Shown here in pieces: positions 36,142 to 47,360 of a DNA stretch of 64,000 nucleotides. This DNA is from Cavenderia fasciculata. Taxonomy: Eukaryota; Evosea; Eumycetozoa; Acytosteliales; Cavenderiaceae. A program made the position numbers and the translations under genes. The stretch spans positions 806,674 to 870,673 of the forward strand of contig NW_004457729.1 in NCBI RefSeq assembly GCF_000203815.1, written 5' to 3'. The notes beneath the pieces are model-generated. The model saw only the letters and a list, made by a program, of their open reading frames with translations, made no database searches and was not told the origin of the DNA. The first letter of the stretch is position 1; the number at the start of each line of letters is the position of its first letter.

Positions 36142-38175
36142 ATGGCAACCACAACAGAGATAGATATAGAGGACTATATAACAACAAAGATACCAACAAC
36201 TATTGTATTAGAGATACTCAACCACTTGGATAATGTAGATCTTATATGCATGTTGTTAACTTGTAAAAAGTTGTACTTTAATATTAGACAACAATGCAAT
36301 AATACCATTCGATTCAAAGATATAAGGTTGGTTGATGAAAAAGCATACAACTATATTTGGGATAGGTTTGTTGATAAAATGGGTAGTTGTATGCCATCGT
36401 TTTACAATATCCTTCAAAACACCTTATCCAATCAACTAGTCATAGCAGACCAACAAAATGAATATGCTTCAATATCAAAACGATTCAACAATTATCATAT
36501 ACTTGATAATAATGATGTAATGTCGGCCAATTCAACATATTACAACACCAAAGTAGAGACTGCTTTATTGTCAAATGTGAATGTGAACACCATTGGAGAC
36601 TGGTCAAAACTAAAGTTACCAACATCCACAACAACTATACTCATCCATCATGGTCAAACACCCATCGAGTTTCCAACCGACTACTTTCATCATTTACCAT
36701 TAATCAAAAGAATGGTTGTAGAATGTTCACAGATTAGTCTTGGAGGAGAAGGAGGAGGAAGCTTTCCACAAACCATTAAATCATTGGACTTAAAGGTATC
36801 GTCTGGACCGACCAAAGAACTATTATCTGGTCTACCACATGGATTGGAATCACTTGTATTTCGGTTTGGAAGAAACACTGCTCCCATTCCATTTCAAGAT
36901 ATCCCGTTTAACAAAATGTCGTCGTCGTTGACTACTTTGGAACTGTATACAACTGACTTGCCACCAGGTATCTTGCCAACAAGTTTGACACGTCTCACTC
37001 TGTCATTTAATACTTCCATTCCACAAGACTTGTTCAAATCATTGACACGACTCGAATCACTTTCTATTATTGCTAAAAGGTTGGGCAAACAAGACCAACC
37101 TGTCGACCTACAACCACTCGTCTCTCTCAAAAGTTTTAAAACACAGTTTGGACCAGCCATGCAGTTTATGTTGCCTCAGGAATCACTCCAACACTTGACC
37201 ATTGACTCTTTTACCAAAATTGACAGTATACCCGAATCACTAACCAGCTTGAACATTAGTTTGGAAACAATGGTCCATATGTTGGAATCTGAAATGCACA
37301 AACTACCAACATCGTTAACCAAACTTAAACTCAATACATATATTCCACGATTAATACCTCCTGGTCTTATACCAAACACTATCAAGTATCTTCAAATTGA
37401 AGCATGTACATTGGTAGAAGGATCTATTCCAGCGTCGGTAGAAACTTTAAAGGTTGGTGAGAGTATGACAGAAAATGTAACACTTCCCGATACCATCAAA
37501 CACCTATCATGGAAAAGTGAAGTTTCAGTACCTCTACCCAAACAATTAGAGACTTTAGAATGGACTTGCAATCTATTACGTTGGGCAGATAAAGCATACG
37601 ATTATTCACATAATTTTGCACCTATCATTAGTCAACTACCAACAACACTCACATCGTTGGCCATACAATTACCAAATTTCGAATCATTAAACAATGACCA
37701 AATTCGTGTCTATTCACTATTGGATAATATTAAATCAAAAACTAATGATGGTGATGATGATGATGATAATAATGATGATTGTAATCAATTAATATTACCA
37801 CCACATGTTACACAATTGACATGTAATATTCCACTTTGGTTTGAATATTTGTTATGTTTTAGATTGGATGAAATCATCAATCGTACCAATGTTCAAGAGT
37901 TAACACTATCCTTTCCAGTAAGTCATTGGGTACAGTTGGTCATTAAAAGATTGGATAATGATAACTCTAATGTCATGATTGTTGAAAATAATTCAATCTT
38001 GGGTGGTTTCATTCAACAACAACCTGGAAATCTACCAAACCAAAAGTATAGACCTCTCTATATTCAATACCACTATGATCAACGTGGTATGTATACATTT
38101 TTGGGTTACGAATTGCCTACCAATGGAAATAATAATGATAATAATAATTCCAATGAAATGGAAATTCCAAGTTAA
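36142..38175 (+). CDS. F-box/FNIP-repeat protein (copy 2)
   Basis: Single exon, 677 residues. It has the same plan as the gene at 31418: an F-box-like start (DYITTKIPTTIVLEILNHL, LTCKKLYFNIR), then a long array of FNIP-type repeats (GILPTSLTRLTLSF, GLIPNTIKYLQIEA, GSIPASVETLKVG). It ends with the shared RLDNDNSNVMIVENNSILGGF block and an Asn-rich tail. An Asp/Asn run (DGDDDDDNNDD) sits before the C-terminal block. The likely role is an SCF substrate receptor, inferred from the family only. The pair arose by tandem duplication; sequence divergence between them is considerable, so the duplication is much older than the transposon insertion between them. Confidence 0.9.
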   Translation: MATTTEIDIEDYITTKIPTTIVLEILNHLDNVDLICMLLTCKKLYFNIRQQCNNTIRFKDIRLVDEKAYNYIWDRFVDKMGSCMPSFYNILQNTLSNQLVIADQQNEYASISKRFNNYHILDNNDVMSANSTYYNTKVETALLSNVNVNTIGDWSKLKLPTSTTTILIHHGQTPIEFPTDYFHHLPLIKRMVVECSQISLGGEGGGSFPQTIKSLDLKVSSGPTKELLSGLPHGLESLVFRFGRNTAPIPFQDIPFNKMSSSLTTLELYTTDLPPGILPTSLTRLTLSFNTSIPQDLFKSLTRLESLSIIAKRLGKQDQPVDLQPLVSLKSFKTQFGPAMQFMLPQESLQHLTIDSFTKIDSIPESLTSLNISLETMVHMLESEMHKLPTSLTKLKLNTYIPRLIPPGLIPNTIKYLQIEACTLVEGSIPASVETLKVGESMTENVTLPDTIKHLSWKSEVSVPLPKQLETLEWTCNLLRWADKAYDYSHNFAPIISQLPTTLTSLAIQLPNFESLNNDQIRVYSLLDNIKSKTNDGDDDDDNNDDCNQLILPPHVTQLTCNIPLWFEYLLCFRLDEIINRTNVQELTLSFPVSHWVQLVIKRLDNDNSNVMIVENNSILGGFIQQQPGNLPNQKYRPLYIQYHYDQRGMYTFLGYELPTNGNNNDNNNSNEMEIPS

Positions 38176-38356
38176 AATGTGGAATCCAACCACCGTTCAT
38201 TCATCCATAAATTAAATTAAATAAAGGTCAAATAAATAAGTAACAATTATTTATTCACCATTATCCTAAATGATTTCAAACAAAGATAATAAATTGACTT
38301 ATTGATTTTCAAATGAATACCAAAGTCATGACCTCTAGAGAATGTTTGAAACCATA

Positions 38357-38608
38357 TCAACTTAAATCATTCAATCCAAGTTCTCCCCAGTTTCTTTCTG
38401 GTCTATTTTCTAAAGAAAGAAGAAATAGTGTTACTATGGTCCTGAGTGTCATTTGAATCACTCTTAATATTCTAGATGTACATACTTAATAACTCGTCAA
38501 ATTCATCTGATATTGAAACTAAAGTATCAATCGAAAGTGATTGTCCAATTGCTTTAAAAAGAAAGAAAGAAGAACATATTAATATAAACAACTTGTGTAA
38601 AGTAAGTT

Positions 38609-38656
<48 letters not shown>

Positions 38657-38761
38657 CATACATTCATTAGGAAGTTTATCTTGAGACCATTGCAAATCAA
38701 TCACATCGATTAGAGGTCTATGAGAATGTAAATAAAATGTAAATTTGCTATCTGTTGACAT
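38357..38761 (-). CDS. anapc13: APC13, small subunit of the anaphase-promoting complex
   Basis: Three very short exons on the minus strand, 38761-38662, 38551-38486 and 38409-38357, join in phase into 72 residues. The first reads MSTDSKFTFYLHSHRP, then LIDVIDLQWSQDKLP. This aligns closely with the conserved N-terminal motif of APC13/SWM1 (ILDLIDDAWREDKLP in the human protein). The C-terminus NWGELGLNDL matches the KWTDLALQYL block in position and pattern, and the size (human 74) also agrees. APC13 helps assemble the TPR lobe of the anaphase-promoting ubiquitin ligase in the nucleus. Donors are GTATGT in both introns; acceptors are TTTAAAG and CTTTAG. Intron 1 is filled by a (CAA)n repeat. The gene is convergent with the FNIP gene and divergent from the CorA gene. 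No single ORF is longer than the first exon plus its intron, so ORF-based annotation will miss it. Confidence 0.78.
38609..38655. repeat. (CAA)n trinucleotide repeat inside the APC13 intron
   Basis: About 15 units of CAA (GTT on the coding strand) make up much of intron 1 of the APC13 gene. The plus strand is open through it as poly-Asn, but this is an artefact of the repeat. Confidence 0.85.
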
Positions 38762-39330
38762 TATCTTTATCTATCTATCTTATCATTTGTACAACTTGTT
38801 GTTTACAAAATACAGATATAAATAAATAACTCTAACTTCAAACTATCTTTTAAAAAGAAAAGTATTAAAACCTGAAAGGGTGGTGGTTTTTTCTCTTTAA
38901 TTTTTTTAATCAATATGATGAAACATCAGTGAGTGCACCCGAGGTGTCTTTATCAATATTTCCTCACTTTATTGCTCCGATCAATATCACATCACAATTT
39001 CTATATTTATACCGATGGGATAGACACACTCAAATCAGCAGCTTATCTATCTAATCTATCTCTATCTCTCTAATCTATTTATCTTTACATTAACTTAACA
39101 AAAGGTGTTCATTTTTTGGTTGGTATGTTTTGTAGTAGTAATATTGATTATTATATGTCTTGAGAGAGAGAGATACTAACAAAACACCTTATCTATAATA
39201 TCATAGCACTATAGTTTCAGGACAAGATAATAATCATTTATTTACATCCAACTACTTTATATTTTGAAAGAGGAAGAAATCAAGTACAAAAAGAAAACAT
39301 AGAAAGAAGAAGAAAAAGAAGAAGAAAAAG
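38762..39330. other. Divergent promoter region, APC13 / CorA-type transporter
   Basis: Between two head-to-head genes. It holds T-rich tracts, (CTAT)n near 38765-38780 and 39045-39065, and an AGAAGAA purine run just before the CorA start. No ORF is supported. Confidence 0.5.
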
Positions 39331-40649
39331 ATGGATAACAACTCAATTGATCTTATAAACCTATCCACCAGAACGATGGAGAAGGATATTATGTTTTCTC
39401 GAGAAAAGGTATGTGAAACGAACACATTTATTTCTTAGTTTATTCATATGATTAATCTTATTTTGTTCTTTTGTTGTTTATAGCAAATTGTATTAACTTC
39501 TCAATTAAACTCGACTTCAACAAGAATAACAACCAATGAATTGGTACAATTAATTAAAGATAAAATGCATCAACCAGCTGATAATGCCAAAAAAGATACT
39601 ACAAACTATTGGATCGATCTTCAATCACTATCAGAGAGTGATATTTCAGATGTTTGTGATTTACTTGGCATTCATGCTTTAACCAAAAAAGATATTATAA
39701 AACAAGGTATGATCGAATCATATTGAAAACAAACAGACCGACTGTCAATATTAATAATCATTTCATTTCTATTAGAAACAAGAGAAAAATGTGAATTCTT
39801 TTCAAATCATATATTTGTAGTGGTCAATGAAATACATTATGAAGAAGGATCAAATAATCTTGTATCTGATAGTTTAAATATATTACTTTTCGATCGATTT
39901 GTTTTTACTTTTCATTCGGCATCACTCATCTCTACATCCCAAGTCATGAGAATGCTTAAATACTCAATGACTGGAACATTGCCATCGGCAGCATGGGTCA
40001 TCTATGCCTATCTTGATGGCATTGTAGATTTATATATCGATCTGGTTGACAAGATCATGATGGAAACTCAATCTCTCGATGAATTGGTATTAGTGTTGAG
40101 TGGAATGAAACAAGATGAATTGTTTACACGTATTGGTTTGGCTGGTAGAAGAGTTACCAATTTACATAGTGGAGTTTTTGGTAAAAGGTAAAAACAAAAA
40201 TATTTATTTATTTATTTATTGTTATTAATAATATATTTATTATCTTGTTTTGGTTTAGTGAAATTATTTCTGTATTATTAAGAGATGAAAAATTAATTCC
40301 TCAAAGTTTACTTAGATATCTTCGTAATGTTCAAGATCATGTTGTGAGAATGTTACAAAAGTTGACACTTTCACAAAGACTACTTGGCAATCTTAACAAT
40401 ATTTATATGGCACGTGTATCATTAGAGGTAAGCGATGCCTCCAACTCTGTAAATAGATCGATGAGAAAGTTTACAGCTGTATCGACCATTTTTGTTCCAC
40501 TTACCTTTTTGGCTGGAATCTTTGGTATGAATGTAAAGCTGCCAGGTATGGATGTCGACAATTATTACTCTTTTATTGCCATTATGTTATTCATGCTACT
40601 TTTCGGTATCACCGTAGCATTTTTATTTAAAAGATCTGGTTGGTTATAA
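39331..40649 (+). CDS. CorA-type magnesium/metal-ion transporter
   Basis: Four exons (39331-39408, 39484-39706, 39776-40187, 40259-40649) give 367 residues. The N-terminal part is a CorA cytosolic domain (YWIDLQSLSESDISDVCDLL, FDRFVFTFH, then the long helix ending LGNLNNIYMARVSLEVSDASN). The end has the two membrane helices with the diagnostic GMN motif after helix 1 (FVPLTFLAGIFGMNVKLPG). The second helix (FIAIMLFMLLFGITVAFLF) is followed by a short basic tail. This fits a pentameric divalent-cation channel. No mitochondrial presequence is evident, which argues for the CorA/ALR type rather than MRS2 of mitochondria. Introns are 69-75 nt. Confidence 0.92.
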
Positions 40650-41143
40650 TAATAATAATGTAATGTGTTATAATCAACTATGGCACAGTATCATCACCCC
40701 TCCACCATCATCGTCATCCTATGAATAAAAAAAAAAGGTTACCATAATGGTATTATGGTTACTTTATATTAAGAGATATCTATATACATTTTTTTTTTTA
40801 TTTGTGTTTATGGATAAAAGAGAGATAGAGGGAGAAGAGTTAATGTTGTTGACTATGTGATGTTGAGTTTTGTGTATGTATGTGGAAAAAAATGGAATTG
40901 TGATGTTTTGTTTTGTTTTGTTTTTTTGTTTGTTGTTTTTGTTATTGTTATTGTTATTGTTATTGTTGTTGGTAAAGTACTATGGCAATAGGTTGGTTTT
41001 GTTTGTTTGTGTTTATGTTTATGGTTTAGAGGTGGAGGCGATCGTCGTATTTGAATGATGGTTTGGGTTGAAAGTGTTCCTGTTTACGTTTGAAAAAAAA
41101 AAGAAACGCTCCAATAAAATAATAATAATAATACAGGAGATCT
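40650..41143. other. Convergent 3' regions, no gene
   Basis: It lies between two convergent genes and holds an imperfect hairpin (GTTACCATAATGGTATTATGGTTAC near 40738-40762), an (GTTATT)n run at about 40935-40970, and T-rich sequence. The 62-codon ORF here is poly-Leu from the repeat and is not a gene. Confidence 0.5.
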
Positions 41144-42879
41144 TTAAATCTTTTGTCGCTTTCTATTGTCATTATTTGAATTTCTTCTAGTAAATGGCAT
41201 TTGAGCAAAACTATTTTGAATCTAGAAAAGAAAAAAAGAAAAAAAAAAAAAAGAATAAGTATTTCCAAGTAGTGTTGAAATAGATATCTATATTATTTGT
41301 TTTAAACACATACTGATGAAATGGTTGGATCAATAGATTGTGGAGCTTGTTTAATACCTAATGGTTCAGCAAATACAACCTTTAAGGAATATCCTGATGG
41401 ATATTTAATACCATTCAACTCATTTTTAGCCTAAAAAAAAAGATTGAATAGTTAGAATAGAACTATATTATAATCTCCTTTTTGTTTTTTTTCTGATCTT
41501 ACAAGTAAAGCGGCTTGAGGAGTACTATAATTAACATATGCAAAACCTTTTGATTTGTTGGTAGTTTTATCCTTTTTAAGATCACAATATTCCATGCCAG
41601 GGTATCTGGAAAATAGTTTATAAAGATTTTCTTGAGTTACAGATTTGTGACAAACAACAAATAATCTTTGTCTAGAGATGGTTGGGAAATATGGATTTGG
41701 GAATTCGTTTTGGAATTGATATGGATTTCCAATCATTGGGAATGGTTGAGCTAATGGTGTTGCTGTTGCTTCTGGCTTTGTATTATTGGTTTTACCTTTT
41801 GGTAAAGCAATAATAATTTTTAATGATTTATCTAAATTTAATAATAAGGATGTTTGATTAGTAATCCAAAGTGTTTCATAATTATTTGTTTTTTTTTTTA
41901 CCATCAGATTCATTAATTGTTTCCATTGCCAAAGCAGCAGTTGAACTTTTAGAAAACTTTACAAAAGCATAACCTTTTGATTCGTGAGTATCTCTTTCAC
42001 GAACAATCTTTACATGTTCAAGGTTTCCAAATTCCTTGAATCTGTTGGTAAGGTCAGCTTCACTAACGTCCTTTTTACAAATGACAAAGAGTCTAGAGTT
42101 TGGTGGAGAATCTTCTGGATCGGTCGAAGGTGGTACCTTTGACTTTTGTCCCTTAACCTCTGCAATCATAACCTTTAAAGGTACTCCAGCAGCAGTAGGT
42201 GATTTGTCATCAGTGGTAGTAGTAGTATTGTTGTTGTTTGTTGTGGTTGTAGTGCTAGTAGTAGAAGTAGTAGTACTATTGGTTCCATTATTGTTAGAGA
42301 TAGATAAGATGGTTCCATTCATTTTTTCAATTGCAAGTGCAGCAGATGATGCCTTTTGATATTTGATATAGGCATAGCCCTTTGATTCACGGGTATCCTT
42401 GTCAACTACAATCTTGATTTCAGTTGTTCCAAATGGTTGGAAAGCAACTGCCAATTGATTCTCTGTCACATCTTTTCCACAGATAACAAATATTCTAGAG
42501 AATGGTACATCATTACTAGCTAGGGTTGTAGTCGATGATGAAGATGATGATAATTGTGACTTTGCATTATTATTTGAAGTTGAATTTACTATAGATATAG
42601 ATATCAAATAGGGAAAAGATATTTGTGGTTAGATTCATATATTCTTTTTTTTAATATATCTCTCTCTCTCTATCTCTATCTATCTCCATCTATCTATCTC
42701 TTTTTCTATATACCTTTATTCTTTAAAGAATGGTTAATATTGTTCTTATCGTCTTCGTCGTCACTAATGTTATCCTCTCCGTCACTCTCATCTACATCTT
42801 TTGATAATTCATGAAGATGGAATGCCGAAGTGTTGTCTAGTTCATTGTCAGATGATGAAGTGGTTGTAAATTGGTCCAT
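41144..42879 (-). CDS. RBM45-like RNA-binding protein with three RRM domains
   Basis: Five exons on the minus strand (42879-42714, 42588-41902, 41831-41503, 41430-41314, 41221-41144) give 458 residues. An acidic, Ser/Asn-rich start is followed by three RRMs with RNP2/RNP1 motifs: FSRIFVICGKDV with ESKGYAYIKY, SRLFVICKKDV with ESKGYAFVKF, and QRLFVVCHKSV with KSKGFAYVNY. The RLFVVC-K-V RNP2 form and the spacing match RBM45/DRB1. The second exon ends exactly at DESDG-type phase 1 and RRM2 continues into exon 3. The C-terminus (RRNSNNDNRKRQKI) is basic and could act as a nuclear signal. It is expected to bind RNA in nucleus and cytoplasm; targets are unknown. Asn/Thr runs lie between RRM1 and RRM2. 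Confidence 0.85.
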
Positions 42880-43366
42880 GTTGTCAGTATTGTTATAGTA
42901 GTTATCGTTGGTACTATCTAATCTAAATGTGTTATTAATATTTAATATATTTAAATGAGGGGGGGGGTAGAGGTGAAGTGATGGTAATAATAGATAGATA
43001 GTATTCTAAATGTGTTATGTATGTTGAGTTATGTATGTATGTAAAGGTTAAAAGTATAGTATTTGTTTGTTGTTGTTGTTGTATTTGTTTGTTTGTTTGT
43101 TAGTTGTTGAAAAACAAGTTGGCACCTCCTTTTTGATATTAACTTTTCTTTTCTTTTTTTCACAATTTTTTCTTTGACTCTCTTGATTTGAAGTACACGC
43201 GAATAAAAGGGATTGACGTGCTGCTGCATTTGGATGCCACACCCAGAGACCCGTCGATGGCACGTTGGATCAAAAAAAAAAAAGAAAGAAGAGGATTGTG
43301 AATGTATCTATTATTATTTTTAAGATTTTGTTTTATTAATGTTTAATTTATATATATATCTGTATT
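42880..43366. other. Intergenic region between two minus-strand genes
   Basis: Mostly T/G-rich simple sequence and a G9 run (about 42959-42968). A GC-richer, non-repetitive stretch lies at about 43195-43270; it does not read as a known protein or a tRNA and may be 5' untranslated sequence of the RBM45-like gene. Confidence 0.45.
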
Positions 43367-44470
43367 TTAGAGTTGTGGGAAAACGACTTCATTTGATTCG
43401 CGGTTGATTTTGAGTAAAAGGGGATCGAGGGATACTGGGAGAGCGGTCTGTACAACTTGTGGGTGCTTGATGTTTGGTTTCTCGATGGTGAGTTCGACGT
43501 CGAGTTCACCTGGTTGTGCAATGTAGGTTGGGAAGGGTGGTGATTGCTTCCAGACGTTGGAACGTGAGTCGGTGACACGGAGGTAGCCGCCGTTCTTGCC
43601 CGGCACGGCACCCTTGACCATGATGACGTTGAGCTCCGAGTTGATCTTGACCACTTGGAGGTTGTTGACGGTGCTGCTTTGGCCACCGAGACGACCGGGC
43701 ATCTTCTTGCCCTTGAACACACGACCGGGGGTCTGACGACAACCGGTTGAACCAATTGAACGATGAGTCTTGGAGACACCATGAGTGGCCAACAAACCAC
43801 TGAAATTCCATCTCTTCATGCCACCAGCAAATCCCTTACCGGTGCTAGTGCCCTGTACCTTGACAAGTTGTCCCGGTACAAAGTGACGTGCATCGATCGA
43901 TGTGCCAACATCCATGAATCCACCCTTGGTCACCTTAAACTCCATCACTACACGTTTGGGTGGGACGTCGGCCTTTGCAAAGTGGCCTTTCAACGTACCT
44001 CCAATATTTTTCAATTTAATCTCTCCTGCTCCAACCTGTACTGCGTTACTACCATCATTTACTTTTCTCTTTACTTGTACTACTTGATTATCAGGTAACT
44101 AAAATATATATATAACAAAATAATAAACATAATAAACATAATAATAATAAGTTGTATGTTCTTCTATTATCATCTTCTTCTTCTTTCTTTCATTCTTTAC
44201 CTCTATAACTGTGACAGGGATAGCAACATGGTCGACATAGACGGTGGTCATACCCAACTTCTTGCCAATTGCTCCTACTCTGTGTGTTCTATAGTTCCAA
44301 CCGTTGGTTGGGTCCTTGAGGAAGGGTGGTTCGGGTGGCTTTTGACCAAAAGCTGGTTTAGGAATATATGTAGTACCTGCAAACCCTTTGCCCATTCTAC
44401 CAGAGGCTATGATATTTGCATTGTTGCAAGCTACGTTGAGTAACTTGACTCTTGATATTAAACTGTTCAT
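43367..44470 (-). CDS. Mitochondrial large-subunit ribosomal protein uL3m
   Basis: Two exons on the minus strand (44470-44201 and 44098-43367) give 333 residues. The N-terminus (MNSLISRVKLLNVACNNANI) is basic and hydrophobic without acidic residues, as for a mitochondrial targeting signal. The rest is a full bacterial-type L3: RVGAIGKKLGMTTVYVDHVAIPVTVIEV at the start. It then has GTSTGKGFAGGMKRWNF and GVSKTHRSIGSTGCRQTPGR, the central loop that reaches toward the peptidyl-transferase centre, and KKMPGRLGG with the conserved Gly-rich turn. It is longer than E. coli L3 (209 residues) because of N- and C-terminal extensions, normal for MRPL3. Codons in exon 2 are GC-rich compared with flanking DNA. 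Introns follow GTAAAG to TTTTAG. Confidence 0.93.
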
Positions 44471-45462
44471 ATCTATCTACTAGTGTTTGTGGTTGATTGT
44501 GTTGTATTGTACTCGTGCTACTATACTATCCAATAATCAATCACTATAAAGATCTATACTAGTTTAGAGTGTTGCTAATCTGACACTCTCTCATATTATC
44601 AAAGCACAATGATCAAACGAAAAAAAAACTACAAAAATTCAAAAAAAACAATTATTCGTCTCTCGACTCTTTCAAGTTCATTACAAACAACGAAAGAATG
44701 TTCAGATAATGATATATAATTATTTATTGTTTATAAAAGAGAGATATTACCCTTTAAACATGAACGAATACAATATAGTATCATAATTATTTATATTTAG
44801 AATGGAGATATATTATTATTATCATTATTATCTGTATATCTCGTCACCACACATCTCTCACTCATTGTGAAAGAAAGAAAGAAAGATATCTGTCTTATTT
44901 GTCTTTTGTGACAAGATAACAAAGCAAGATTTCTTTTTATTATTATGTTATAGAGGTAGATAAAAGACATTCATTCACTCATTTATGTTTCTACCAAAAA
45001 GTATTCATTTTTTTTATATATTTCTTTTTTTGGAAACTGCTGGCTGCTGCAATAAATTAAATTAAATTAATTTAATATTAGGGGTTCTTCATCAAAAGAA
45101 GAGCGAATTATTAAACACACTTACTCACACCCATACTGAATACATTTATTGTAGTGTGGGAAAACAACAACAAACAGATAATCATAAATATAGAAATAGA
45201 AGTAAATACACAACAAAGACAGAGAGAGAGAGAGAGATAGAGGGGAGAAGAATAAGAAGAATAAGTGTGTAGAATAATAATAATAATAATAGATTGCCTA
45301 TATTCATACAAAAGGAAAGGAAGTCTTAAATTCAACCACTTGTCCAAAGCAAGCAATCAAACAACTCATCATCTTACAACTCTAGAACGTTACATCTATT
45401 ATACTACTACTCGTAGAGACAACACCCCCTCCTCCAAAACAAATAATAATAAATCATAAATA
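44471..45462. other. 1-kb divergent promoter region
   Basis: It lies between head-to-head genes for uL3m (-) and the DUF202 protein (+). It holds homopolymer A/T tracts, (GAAA)n near 44866-44885, and a TTAATTTAATTT palindromic region near 45058-45080. No ORF on either strand has protein-like composition. Confidence 0.5.
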
Positions 45463-47100
45463 ATGGAGGATGATGGTAAATTGCAAAAGAACGAGCAAAT
45501 AGAGGATAATGAGGAGGAAGAAGAGATGACTGAAAAATCATCACCACCTTCCTTTCCTTTCATATCTATTGACGATGAAGATGATGAAGACGATCAAGAT
45601 GATCATCACCTGCCAACAAAAGAAGAAGAAGAAGAAGAGGGTGAGATGTCTGAAATAAATGAGGAGGAGGAGGGAAAAACAAAAGAGGAAGAACAGGATG
45701 TAAAAGAGGAAAATGACGATCGTGAAATTTATACAGAGTCAACGTCTAGTACTCATCCTCCTCTTCCTATTTCCTCACCTCTTTCCAATAAAACTAGTCG
45801 GTCAACGTCACCTCCTCATCATTCATATAGTACTCCAGTTTCTCCCATGAATTTATCCTATTCTAATAGTCCAAATATTGGTCATCATTCCAAAAGTGAT
45901 CATGAACATTCAAGTAGTAGTGGCGGTGAAAGTGATCACAATGACAGCGGTGGTGGCACCCCTGGAAAGAAGAAAAAAGACAAAAAGAACAAAAAGGAAA
46001 AGAAAAAGAAACAACAAGCCAGAGAAGATGTAGGAAAGAGTCAACAGCAACAACAAGATAGTGGGGGAACTGCCACAACCACCGATGAAGACGACGATGA
46101 TGAAGATGACGACCAACACAACATGCTGGATCAAGAAGAAAGAAAGAGATTGAAAAAAGAGAAAAAGGAAAAAAAGAAAAAGAAAAAAGAAGAAAAGAAA
46201 CTAAAGAAACAACAATTACTGGAAGATCAAAGACAAATGCAATTACAACAACCAATCTTTATACCATCACCTACACAATCTGGAGCTCAAATAACCAATC
46301 AAAGGTCATCCCCTGAACCATTCATATCATCATCAACAACAAGTAATAATCAAAATATTGGTGTTACTCCAAACAATAATAATAATAATAATAGTAATAT
46401 TCATGGACAATTATTTGACTTTGATCCAAATACAACTACAACTACAGTTGTTGGTGGAACGGGAACAACCAATAATGATAATCCACCATTATTACCACCT
46501 CCGCCAACTAAAATCATTAAAAAGAAAAAGAAAAAAGTAAAAGAGCACGAAAAGAAAGAAGGATTAACCAAACGAAACAATCCACTTGCCATACTTCACA
46601 AAGGGTCAATCAACAATAATGATCTTCAAACCGATCCTCTTGCCCCTCCCTATTCACTTCCCAAACCATTTAATAACAATGCCAATGTATCAATAGACAT
46701 TGACAGAAAACCCCAAAAGATTCAAGTATGGAGAAAGGTCTTGAGTGATGACTCTAAGCTATTCTCAAATGAAAGAACTTGGATGAGTTGGGTTGGACTG
46801 ACATTTTCATTGGGTGCTATTGGAACTTCGATCATTACCTTTTTTGGAACTCAAAACGTGGCACTCTTTACTGGTGTTTCACTTTGGGTTATTGCCTTGG
46901 GATTCCTTCTCTATTCCTATGTCATCTTTAGACTTCGTCGTAAAGCAATCTTAAACAAAGGAAAAGGCCCATTTTACGATCCATACGGTCCCATTGCTTT
47001 GGTTTGTACAACCATGATGTCCGTAACTGTCTTTTTGGTTTTCTTTATCATTAAACGTCCTCCTCCAATGGTATCAAATGGTGGTGGTGATTCTTTTTAA
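45463..47100 (+). CDS. DUF202/VTC1-like membrane protein with long charged N-terminus
   Basis: Single exon, 545 residues. The first 410 or so are low complexity: acidic Glu/Asp runs, then Lys/Glu-rich segments (KKKKDKKNKKEKKKK-like), Gln and Asn runs. The C-terminal 125 residues are the only folded part: LFSNERTWMSWVGLTFSLGA then three membrane helices (about 440-460, 465-485, 515-535) and IFRLRRKAILNKGKG between them. This is the DUF202 domain found in VTC1 and the VTC4 tail, the membrane part of the yeast polyphosphate polymerase; the R-x-x-M/L-S-W motif before helix 1 is characteristic. There is no SPX or catalytic tunnel domain, so it would be an accessory membrane subunit of acidocalcisome or vacuole. 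The assignment of function is inference. Confidence 0.82.
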   Translation: MEDDGKLQKNEQIEDNEEEEEMTEKSSPPSFPFISIDDEDDEDDQDDHHLPTKEEEEEEGEMSEINEEEEGKTKEEEQDVKEENDDREIYTESTSSTHPPLPISSPLSNKTSRSTSPPHHSYSTPVSPMNLSYSNSPNIGHHSKSDHEHSSSSGGESDHNDSGGGTPGKKKKDKKNKKEKKKKQQAREDVGKSQQQQQDSGGTATTTDEDDDDEDDDQHNMLDQEERKRLKKEKKEKKKKKKEEKKLKKQQLLEDQRQMQLQQPIFIPSPTQSGAQITNQRSSPEPFISSSTTSNNQNIGVTPNNNNNNNSNIHGQLFDFDPNTTTTTVVGGTGTTNNDNPPLLPPPPTKIIKKKKKKVKEHEKKEGLTKRNNPLAILHKGSINNNDLQTDPLAPPYSLPKPFNNNANVSIDIDRKPQKIQVWRKVLSDDSKLFSNERTWMSWVGLTFSLGAIGTSIITFFGTQNVALFTGVSLWVIALGFLLYSYVIFRLRRKAILNKGKGPFYDPYGPIALVCTTMMSVTVFLVFFIIKRPPPMVSNGGGDSF

Positions 47101-47360
47101 ACAAAACAATAAATAATAAATATAAAATAAAGAAATATATAATATATTTATAATTCTTTTAATCCTCAGTACGAGTATTTTTTTTTTTTTGGTTTCCAAG
47201 GATGGAAATGATTATTTATTTATTTAATAAAAATAGTAATAATGAATGTTTGGACTTCCTTTTCGCTAAAAGGATAGTTTAGGGGGTTGGTACAATTGAT
47301 AGATAATAATATTATATAATCGAAACTATAAGAGTAATTCATTAAATTATTAATTATTAA

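Noticed and set aside
38476-38670. Plus-strand ORF with poly-Asn
   Set aside because: Antisense of the APC13 exons and of the CAA repeat in its intron.
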